DNA of 64,000 nt, taken from positions 797,997 through 861,996 of the forward strand of contig NMRA01000064.1 of NCBI GenBank assembly GCA_002633005.1. Reading direction: 5' to 3'. How positions within the stretch are numbered: the first letter of the stretch is position 1; the number at the start of each line of letters is the position of its first letter. The stretch comes from Phoronis australis (taxonomy: Eukaryota; Phoronida; Phoronidae). Shown here in pieces: positions 49,901-61,900 of the stretch. Under the pieces are notes generated by a model. The model did no database searches. It had not been told where the DNA came from and saw only the letters and a list, made by a program, of their open reading frames with translations. A program made the position numbers and the translations under genes.

Positions 49901-52900
49901 ATGTAAACGAATAATCCAAGTTTCAGACAATATAAAAATTTAAAAAACTGTTAAAAATCCAAAATTCACTCTATAAACCCTCCTTAAGACTCTGATTAAA
50001 CATGTCTTTTGGTAACCAAGGTATCATGGTGGTATAACCAAGAAAGAAGTGATCTTGCGTGATGGTATCTAATATCCTGATGGTTCTTCCCGAGAACTTG
50101 TGTACTACATGTACGTGAACGCATTTTAAAGTTATGTATGACCTTATTGACAAAACTATAGAATTTGTTCTCAACCTTTTATTCAATATAATAAGTGCTG
50201 TACTATAGAATTAAACTCAGTGAAAGTATTTATTATTTTCTGAAAATACAATGCCCAGCGTGCCAGTAATTTGGTCACGTGGATACGCATTTTTGGTAAA
50301 ATGTAGTAAAAAGGTACTGTCACTGCAAAACAGCGGCGTGACCAGTTTTCGTTAATGATATAATTGTTCACGATGAAATCTCAAAAACACTGTTAAAATG
50401 TTTTTAACTTATGATGTCGTTTTCGTTTTTCAAGCAACGGTTGAGTTTTTTAAAAAAGTCATCAAAGCCTTTCTTTTAATAGCACATCAGTTTTAGAGAA
50501 CATCGCATAAAGCATAGTATCTGAATCATCTGAACCTGATCTGCACTTTCTGAGATATAATTTTTCGAATTAAAAACCAACTTCGGACATTTTCTAATGC
50601 CCTACGTAACATTAAATAACAACTACTTGAAAATTTAAAATCAGTTATACCTTTGGTGCAATGTCTAACGGTATGGCGAGATAACCGGCGTGAGAGAATC
50701 CTGTAAAGCCTATAGCCATTGTGAGGCAGACGACAGCGGGAACCAGCTTCAGTCTTAGCGCAGCTATTGTCATACATACGGCGCAACAAGAAAACGCTAC
50801 AAAATTAAACAGAACCAGGCAAACGGTTAGATAATTAATTTAGATTAGGCCAGGTCTTTTGAAATGATGGCAACTAGATAATTTTCTTCTTAAAACAAGG
50901 ATTAGACAAAACCTGAGCAACAGAACCAGTCCAAGGATGTTGTTATATGACACCTTACGACTGAACCTGTCGAATGATCTCGGTTCATGGGATCCGTGTA
51001 CATGAACGAACCCGTTCAATTATGATCTCAATTCTTTGCACACCTCAACATATGCAAACCCGTCCAACAATCTCGGTGTTACATGTACGAACTCTCGGTC
51101 GACATACCGGTACACCAATCCGTCCAATGACCTCGGTGTATGGCACGCGAGGAGTCGTAGTCAATCAATATTAAAGGGAACCAAATGAATATGATGCGCG
51201 TTTGCGAACCAACCAATATCTTGTTCTTTACAGCACTCCAGACGAGCTGACTGATTCCAATGCAAGAAATGAAACTGACAATTCTGCCAAAATTCGCTAA
51301 AGTCAAAGTGCATAGCACGGCCTTAAACTCACTGAGAGTGCGGGAAAGGGAATGTTACATTTTGTATAACCAAAAATGTGTTTCACTGAAATCTGCAAAT
51401 CGTAAAATGTTGACTATGAAAAATTTGTTGTTTGAAATCAACATTATAACTAAATGTTAGCATGGCTTTCCCTTTTGCATTGCTGTAAATCGCTAGTCAA
51501 AACGACGCGCATCCAAGCAAAAGCAGAGATCTTAATTTCTGTTAGAGGTTACTATTCTGGGTACCAGACCTTGCCGAAGGTATAATAATTTACCTATACA
51601 AACGAACAGCTTTCGTGTGGCTGTGGTTGACAGGATACCTCGACCTATGAGGAAGTCGGCAATATAACCAGACGACATGACGCTGAGGCCCATTGCTAGA
51701 TAAGGCAAAGCTGCCACATAACCGATCTAGAAAAGAATGACCGTAGATGAGAGCTACATTGGGTTATAAGATATTTGCCATTCATGTTTGCAAAGAATCC
51801 GGAACTTTTTGATACCTTCAATTGCCTTGCAATAGTAAGCAAAGCGAGCAGACGATGATATCAAGTCTTTCTACTTCGTGATCGGAAAATGTTTGTCACC
51901 CACTAACAGATAATAGGGAACGTGCACACTTATTTTACCCCTAGGATCGCTAGTAGCATGAATCGTTCCGGTCTCCAGTTTCTCGTGCATTTGCTATAGA
52001 CTGTGTTTGTTTGTCACTGGTTTTAAGTATATTAACCCCCGTATTTGCAGTGGCGGATTTAGGGGGAGGGGGGGAGATGGCGGCAAAGGGGCCAATTCTT
52101 CCAGATTCCATGTGGCATTTCAGGGGTACAAAATCTTGGGTAATACTCTGCCATGGGCTTCCCCCAAACTCAAAATCCTAGATCCGCCCCTGATGTAGAT
52201 CGCATTTGTTGAAAATGTGCTTGCTTCATTCGTATTTTACGCAACATATGTGTTTTCCTAAAGACTAGTTTACGGTTGAAACATTGTGATTGCCAGTGGC
52301 TTCCCGTGTGTCGACCGCAAAATAAACTGAAAACACAAATTAGCATTTTTCGTCGAATATATCCTAATCTTGTGCAAAGGGTCACTTTTGGATATTCGGT
52401 GTTCAACGGTGTGTTCTTATCGTAACCTTTTTAATAATTCAAAATAAAGAATGCACTACAAAAACATCGTTCGTACCTCGCGTTGCATTACAGCTTTTCC
52501 TTTCCATAGTGGTTGTACGTATATCGTACGGACACATGAATAGGAACAGTTTACTGGAATTCACATCATCAGAATACTAAGAAATGCTGGCGTAGACGAT
52601 TTATATTTACAAATAATAACACTGAAGCCGAGGGGTACTTCAAAAATAGTACAATACACGCGGGTTTATCATCGACAGATTCGTTACAGACGAGCGCGCT
52701 TGACAGGTCAAGAAGTCTACAGGCAACTTTTGGGCATCTTGTAACTAGCAATTGTTAAGCAGATTAAAAAAGCAATCAATGAGTTTCTTCATATTGCAGG
52801 GTTTATATGTGCTCTGACAAATTGGCAGATTGACAAATCTCTACGAACGGGTTACTTTAATGAAAAATTACTATAAAACAAATGGACCATTTTTATTCGC

Positions 52901-55900
52901 GCCACCATCTAAAACCGTGTTTTTTATTGTGCCGGTTCTTTAAAAGTGTGCGTTTCCCAAGCTTTTACTAGCAAATGTAGTGGTATGCTTTCCGAATAAC
53001 CAAGTGTGTTGCAACTATTCACTCGTACGATAAATCGTCTTTTTTAGTTTTCACCAGGTGGACATAAGAAAAAGTTCAATACTGACGTAAAGTAATTATA
53101 TGGTTTCTTTTTAGTTTAGAATAGTACGAGGAAAGGGTAAAGATCTCGTCTAGACCCTCAACTTTGTACAAACTTCACAAAAGTTAATGAATAACTGGTA
53201 CATCCTCTGGCGGAGGTAAAAACACGGCTATACTTTAATTGTGAATTAGTCTTCAAAATAATAAAAAAATCTAAAATGCGTGAAGAAGAATTCGAATGTC
53301 ACTATATCAGATTCAATTATTGCCATTAACATATCGACCAGTAAATTGCGGAAAACAAACGATAAGTGATCCAGCCTACAACAAATACACGTGAAGGTGG
53401 CATCCGGAATGTCCCTATCACCAAGTGACGAGATCGTCTCGTCCCACGTACATGTAGGCTGAACTAGAATTGCCTTACAAAATGCCGTGGAAATGGACAA
53501 GATTTCATGAGTACCCTCAAAATAGTTCATCAACGAGACAACGAAGCCCAGTTATCGAAAGCAGGAAATGGTCTCTTAGCATTTCGAAGCCCGGTATGAT
53601 AAGATAATATGCTTTCTGCGTCTGAGATACGCCAGTGAGTGTTAGCGAGTGTTCGCTTACGGAGCAAACCCACGCTCCTAGCGATCCCAGAAGCGAATAT
53701 GAATGACTATAGTAACTCACCCATTTAAGTAAAATTAATATTTGATTATCGAAAAAAACATCAACGTTGACATGACTGGCCATTTCTTCCAAAGTCAGAC
53801 CCTTTCAATTCAAACGCAGACGACCTTTCAATTCATTAAGCTGGTTAGGTTATTTGCAAACATGACTGAGATCATTTTGTTTCGGTTAACCAGTCTTTTA
53901 AATAATTTTACGCTAAAAGTAAGAAAGACATGCCAGTTTATAAATGGACTCGTCTAACCTCATCCATGTCGAAGTTCAGGACTTCTTTCATGAACGTCGG
54001 GTACTCCGTCAATATGGTATAATTTCCCCAGTGATCGACGAACTGTGCCACTGCCATCGCCCACAGGGGGAGACACGTGATGAGATGCTCAACGGGAGGA
54101 AAACCAGGCTTGAAGAAATAAAAATGTATGCGAATGTTAAACTACAGTGATTGGCAGGATAGAGGTCCAACCTCAATTACCCAAAAACAAACGCTGACAG
54201 TACTCCTAAAAGCCGCATGGTGGTGTCTGGAGAAGGGGCGGGAGCCTTGCATCCCTAACTACTCTGCTCGTGCAGTAAGTCTCGTGACACCAGATCGAAG
54301 GCAATCTACATTTACTACATTCGTAATAATAATAATAGATGTTATTTTGAAAATCTCATATGACATGGGTATGAAGACAGTTCCTCCAAAAAAATCTCAC
54401 GTTTCTTGTTTCGGTTGAGATTCTCTAAAACTGAAACGCGTCATGTTGGGCACGATGTGAAAACATTGAAGTGCTGGTCTTTATCTAGGCCTCCATAACA
54501 CATACGTAACATCAAAAATGACACGTAGGTATACATTTTTCATCTGATTCTGACGACAACTTCCACTTCTTTGAAACGTAAGTAAAATTTAATTTGGGAA
54601 CGTGCCAAAAGTTGTACGAAGAAACTTGGTTTACCTCAAAATCCAACTGCTGCCTGGTGGTTTGGTAATTGGACCAATTATGTTGCACACCCAGCAGAAT
54701 TAATAAGGAACAAATTACAAGATTAAATAAACTTTTAAGGCTGTAAAAGTCACATTTCTTGTCCAATTTTCAACGTTCACCAAGTACACTTTTCTAGAAC
54801 TATTCAAATATGCTAATTAAGCACGTTCTAAACGAAAATTTAAAAATACTATTGTCTCCCCCCAAATATGTTTATGACGGTCTCATTATCTAGAGAACGA
54901 TATCATCAGCAACCCGAGACAATTTGATTAACCACATCAGCATGTATGTCAGCATCAGTGTCTTAGATCTAAACCGGCAGATTCTGTGGTTGGTTTCCGG
55001 TCGAGTGGCCCTATCTCGACCGGTTGGGGTGTCAACGTACATAATTCTTTTCATGAAGGCAGACGACATGTAAAACAAAGAAATATCTGTTCTATCAGAA
55101 TGTATATTCAAAACTTTATTTTCGAAGACATATTTGCCATTTAGTTATTACTATTTTAATAAAAGTTGCCAATCCCGTCTTTTGCCAACTAGATCAACTT
55201 TTGATTGAGGATATTTACGGGTAAACTTGTCTCAATTTGTTTCTTACTCAGATAAAAAGCGTATTCTGGTAAAGGAAAGACGTGGCAGTAAATGTTTAAG
55301 GCCTGCCTTTGGCTTCGACCAAGGAACAACTAGAAATTTCTTCATGGCAAGACTAAGTTCCTAGCAGCTTCATACAGAAACGCACAAACTACCACGCACC
55401 ATCTTGAGTAAAGTGCGTTTCCTATTTGGAAAATAATATGAATAAATCTCGACTGTCTTACATACAAATTTTGTGGTGAAAAAAGTTTAAGTTAGTATTT
55501 AAATGTACAACTATTTAAGTTTATTTACTTACATCGTGATCCAAGACTGTGGTATTTCGTTGTAAGTGTTGCAGCTCCGCCTGGGTGATACATGGATGGT
55601 CAGAAGGTCGTTCGTGTACTACGATTAACCAGATGATGCCCCACGTCATGGCTAAGGGACCTGCAAATTAGTCAAGACCCCACTGTTATTACGGATATAT
55701 ATCATTACACTTTAAACGCCAGCTTATAACAGTGTCTCAATGGACGCTAAGATGTAATACGAAGACACATTTAGATACCCAGTGTAGATGACAATGGTGA
55801 CTGCCCAGCTAACTTCTGAATGGGCTGTGAGCCGGAAGTCGTTATCTAGAAGCAGTCATATGTCGTACGGACCTGGTGAAGTCAATCTGGTGCAGCCATG

Positions 55901-58900
55901 TATCTACCCAGTTCTAGACTGCGCGGGAAAGGGTAGTGTGATCACGTGATATGGTTCTTCTAAAGCCTGCTTATATCTTACGAAGACTTTTTCACGATCT
56001 TGCGCAGTTCCTTATTTGCTGGTTCCAAGAGTTTATAGTCAACTCGCGCTAATTGCGTGGCAAACTGCTTAAAATCATGTAAAGCGAAAGAGGTATACAG
56101 TAACGGTGGAATGGCTGCATGCTTCCTCATCGTTAAAGATCACTGCAGTTAAAGTCGCCTAAAAAATTTACTCAGTGGAGTGACACGTACTTTAAAATCT
56201 GCTAAGTATTCACATGAGAAAGGCCGGTAGCGTTTCTAATTTCACCATCGCACACTTTAGGCGGGGTGGCAGTGTTTATTGATTGCTTCTGCTTCGTATT
56301 TCTCTGCCGCTTAGAGGTTCAGTATTCTGGCTCAGCTAGCAAGAACCTTGCGATATTGAGCGGTTAAGCAATTGTAAATTACCAAAAATGTAAAATATTG
56401 CGTGCCAGCCGAGATATGTGTCGATTTCCGAGGAGACCGGGAATGAGAATACGGTCCCGATGAAAGAGCCGGCACTAACGACGGTCACCATCCGGGACTT
56501 CTCTGTAAATGGGGCCCAGTGCCTGAACAAGGCAAACACTCCGGCCCATGTGAACCCCTGTAACAAGAAGCAAAACATTTAATGCTATTTATGAGAACGG
56601 GCATTACTTGAATTAAATATTCAATTTTCGGAAATCATTTAAATTGCCTCCATTCATGCAGTTAGTAATTCAACTGTACAGTATGTGGTTTACAAGTTCT
56701 ACTGAAACAGAACTCACTCACAGACAATGATAAGACCAAAAGGTTTGTTGACAACCATCTACCTCTTACAGTGTTTTCGAACACAACTTGCCTTCATTAC
56801 ACTTTGAAACAAACTATTGGAGATGGTTAAAGCACTATAAGAAGAGACATAATGCAAGCGTCGATCGTTTAATGAAATATACTTCAGAAAATAATGTAAC
56901 ATTTAGTAGATTTCTATTATGTCCAGATTTACACTTCACACTGCAAACGAAAAAAAAACGTACTTCGGCTGCTCCCGTCAATATCCGGACAGCAATAAGA
57001 AGTCCGTAGTGCACTCGTGCCACCAACGGGACAATCGCCGACAGACCGCCTGCAGTTAACACAGCTATCCCATACACCCACTTACCACCGAATTTGTTCG
57101 CCAAAATCCCTGTCAATAAACCAGATGCAGTAACACAATTAGAGTCTTTCACACGTTTTGCATCATGGAGCATATCATAAGATCACACGTGCGAGCCGAT
57201 ACGCTCATGTATGAATCTAGGTCTCAGTAACTCGTTTTAATCCAAAGCAACGCCATGGTAAAAATTCATGTCTTCAAATATGTGACTTTTCAACACTTAT
57301 TTAACCTTTTACTTTTTCAAAATTGCGAATAGTGCCATGTATTTCCGAATGAGATTCCACCTATCCCATATCTCGGCTCCTTCGGTGCTCTTTAAGATCT
57401 TTTTGCATTTCTGGCACAGGACAGAGGTAAGGAAAATGTAAAAAAGCACCTAAATGAACGTTTAAAATTATTGAAACCCTATCGATGACTATACTCATCT
57501 TAAGGGTTACCAGAGAGTAGCCAAATCGCCGACAAAATTTGTTGATATTTTTTACATAACTGTTTATTTCATCTTAAGAAATTGAACAAAAAGTGATACA
57601 AGTACTGCCCCAAAATCAATAACATTATATACAGGCCGATAAAGTGAAACCTAACTGGTCATCTCACCCAAAGTTAAAATCTAGGTGAAAGAAACAAACT
57701 AACCCCCACCCCCCGGATGTTGATACCAGTAAATTGAATTTTCTAGTTTTACTTACAGTACTAAACTTACTCCCTCTGGTCTTAAAACACCTTTTTAAAG
57801 CTCACTGCTGCCAGGCAATATGGAGTGCACGTTTTTGAAACTGGGCAATATTCTCTTAATTTTTGATAAAGTGGCCATTCAATTTGGATGTCTTACTAAA
57901 GAAAACAGCATTGTGTAAATTCATGGTCTGGGGTAATTTTGTAAGCTGCAGCGCTGAAACGCAGAAAATAAACGTCAGTGTAAGCGGGCAGTAACAGCGC
58001 CAAATTTGGGACACATCAAATTCTCAATAGATCTTAGTTTTAAAGCCACAAAACACCGAAGATCACATAGGGTGACTTGCACAGGCTTATTGCCGATAAT
58101 GTTTGTTTTGCGGCTTGAACACTTGTCCAAGTCCTCGTGTCTGTTGATTTTCTGGTACGCATTCACGTGACACGTGGTACTGCATGTTGTGTGAAGGATG
58201 CAGCTCGATTACCTCCAATCAGTTGAGTTGAAATGTACCCGTAGAAAAAGCCAGAGAGCAAAAGTCCTTGCGTGTCAGTGTCCCAGTCGTATACGTCTAT
58301 CTGTAAACGTGAAATACATCTAAATAACAACCCGAAAAGGCTTAATTTAATAATTATTCTACACCAGATTCCGGGCATTTGCGTTTGTACATATTACCAC
58401 ATAAAATGCTGGATATCATTTAAAGCATCGCTCCACTGACGTCACTACCGTCTCGTTAAGTTATGTTCATATCATGTTCGACGGATCGTGAATCATTCCA
58501 CTCTCTAATGGGATAGACAGAAAATGCCTTGCATAAAAAGGAGTCCTGTGTCTAGGTACCAGACGTTTATGTTTTGAGGCATGTGTGGAGCGAACTGGTC
58601 CAATATTTCTGGTCAGGAATTCTGGTGACATCATCACAGTTATGATTAAAAACTATCCAAAACCGTCTGAATTCTTAATTGAAACTTATCAATGGGTATT
58701 CAGTGTATTTCAGTGAGATAGATGGAGTGTCATGCGGGATATCCAGGATGATCATGGCAGCCTGCTTTTGCATCCAAAGCTTATTAATCAAATTTTGGCA
58801 GTGCAACTGTAGAGTACAACAATACAAACAAGAGCAACGCGAAACGTTGATATGCGCCTACGACAGCACCGCAAATCGCATGCTTCTGCAGGTGTTTTAG

Positions 58901-61900
58901 TATCATAAAATGGCCATTAGATGGCGCAGAATACGCCAAACCCGGGCCGAAGTTGTAAAGGTGGTGTCGTCTCTCTAACACAAAACTACTGGTCCAATTT
59001 CATGAAAATAAACCAAGAAAATTCAAAGGTACAGAGTCAAACGTAAAAATAAAATAAAATCAAACTGACACTAGGCGGCACAGCTATGATCCGATTGGTC
59101 TGAAGCTCATCTTCGTCTATTACCATCGCCATTAGGAGCAGTGCCATCCAACAAATGATCCGCAAAAGGGTTAAGGAGATATATCCGTAGACGCAAAAGG
59201 CAAATCTGCCTTAGGGGTCGCCACAGCAGTAAAACCCGAAAATTAGCGTTAGCGTCGGTCTTTACACCAGGAACCCAATTTTCAAGAGTCATTTGAGTGG
59301 TTTGGCAGATAGAGAAGCGGACGTCGAAAACTTACGTAAAAACTTTTAAATGACCAGCAGGTGGCGCAGAAAATGTCAGATCTGTCCAAAAATAGGAAGG
59401 CATTTTCGTTCTCTTAATGAGTCATGATTTTTGAATCTGTTTATTCACCTGGATGAGTAATCATATCCATCATATACATGAAAGTATTGTTTGCATTCCA
59501 CGCTCAGTGCACGGCCATCATGACAGTGCATCAGGGACCCGAGAGGTTGATTTATGAATACGCGGGTACCTGTCCTCCACGAAGATTATCTCTCGATTAA
59601 ACAGTGGCAACACGTCAGTTATTAAGGCAAAGCAATAGTAACAATCAAAGTATAAAACATAAAAATATGAGTCCACTGGTAAGATGGACGTTAACGAGGC
59701 AGCCATTAAGTAGAATTATGTTCATGAAAATGACGAAAGCCAATGACAGGGCTCAAAGATCTTGGATTTTGTTCTCAACCCCCCCCCCCCTTGGCTGCCG
59801 GAAGCAAAATGAAACAACAGCAGCGTGAAGCGTGAGGAAATATTGAGTTCAGGAACTAGCACCGGTAGCTGACCACGGGGGGTGGCTCGCACGGTATCGT
59901 GTTCCCGTTTTTTTTTAGTCCTCCACCGATAGGTTTCCTGAGCAAAAGGTCCACATCCCCGGAACCCGCCCCCCACAACTTTCGGGCCGCCTGTGCACAT
60001 ACAACCGCGCTTTGCCCAATTAACTGAGGCAACATGTTGGGCGTCCCCGTTATGGTATCCTAGGTCCGCCACTATGTTATACCAACACTATTCACTATAT
60101 ATTTCAAATTCTACGAAATTCTTTGTTAGAACCGTGTAACTTTCATACCGTCAGTTGTGAATTCTTTAAGCATTAGACTCAGTCTGACTTCTCGTCGATT
60201 TCTGGGCAAAATAGTAGTCGTCAGTCATTGTTTTAAACATTATTTTGAGAGCTTTTATGTTTTCAAATACATGTACATGTACGGATACACGGCAGCTGTT
60301 CGGCTGAGGATCGCACGATCAATAATTAGACTCACCTTGGCAAAAGTCGTATTTGGAGGATATTCAGTTGTCATTGCAACTATAGCGATGGAGAAGTTGG
60401 CCCTTAGACAGAAGACGATGACTGCAATAAAGAAATACGGCGATTCAATAATATCTGTTATTTACTATTTTTAAAAGAAATGTCGATTTTTGTGGTACAA
60501 ATATTTTTTCTTCTTGAAAGGTCTGCTGAAGTGCCACTGTCATGTAAAACCGCAGTATGATACAGGGATAATCGTCTCTTCCATCGATTTTTATAAACAA
60601 GGGTACGCGTCCAATTAAATGGCTAGAAGCGTAGTTCACGTCCGAATTACATATAGAAGACTAGGCCTCTACCCAAACTAATAAATGCCGTCTTCTTACT
60701 CAAACACGATGGAAATTTTGAGGTTACGCAATTTTTGCTATTTTTGTGTATCTATGAACACTTGAACAAGCTTGAATGAGTAAAACGTAGTTTTATATTC
60801 TTTATAAGTAATTTTCAGTGTAGTACATCTTCTTAAACAAAAAAAGAACAAAAAATAATTCGATAAGTTGGTAACACCATTAACAAAACTGCAGTCAGCA
60901 GCGCACTCCACAGAAAATTTAGTTGCTGACACCAAATGCCCGCCGATGTCTTTTTTATATGTATTTATTATCATTTACAAACAATTACAAAAATAAACAA
61001 ACAAATAAGTATACCATTCATTCACGCATGCACACCTTAGAAAGACCATTCTCATATCTCGTTTAAAGTAAATATCTTCTACATGAGGTTAACATGAACA
61101 ATAAATTTTTCCCATTTTGCAGAGAAGCTGTCATGTACAAAGTTTTTATGTGCATTTAATTTTTCAGCATTATAGTATTCATAAGTTTTTGTAACGAACT
61201 TGAGAAAATTGGGTATATTTTTGTGAAATCTCTCTTTGTAAATGTACTGTTTAGCTAGTAGAAGCAAAATGTTAAAAAATAATAATAGAAAATCATGCGT
61301 CTTGTAAAGTCCAAGAATAACAATATCGTAAGACAGACAGTTGTGAAGCTGAATGCCACACTTTTGAAGTAGCTTTCCGAATTCCTTCCAGAAATCTTGT
61401 ACAAAGCTACATTCCCAAAAAAGGTGTGACAGCGTCTCTGGAGCTTTATTACAAAAGGAACATAGATCAGAATCCCTAACACATATTTTGACTAAAAAGG
61501 TATTTGTTGCAATAATTCTATGTAGTATTCTAAATTGGAACCATCTAATATGGGGATCCTTTGTAATTTTGTAAGGTAAAGCATATATTTTCTTCCAATC
61601 TAAACTATCTCCCAGCTCTATTTCCCATTTAGACTCTGACTTATTAAAGACTGAACAAATATGTCTACAACCCTTCAAATCTTACGCGTCCAATTAAAAT
61701 GGCTAGAAGCGTAGTTCACGTCCGAATTACATATAGAAGACTAGGCCTCTACCCAAACTAATAAATGCCGTCTTCTTTCTCAAACACGATGGAAATTTTG
61801 AGGTTACGCAATTTTTGCTATTTTTTGTGTATCTATGAACACTTCAAGCTTGAATGAGTAAAACGTAATTTTATATTCTTTATAAGTAATTTTCAGTGTA

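Noticed and set aside
59722-60072. 116-codon minus-strand frame
   Set aside because: It coincides with a MITE bounded by CAGTGGCGGA-type ends and a homopolymer run.
60738-60974. Frame repeated at 61804-62013
   Set aside because: Both are within the 350-bp direct repeat. There is no domain, and the frame is short and AT-rich.
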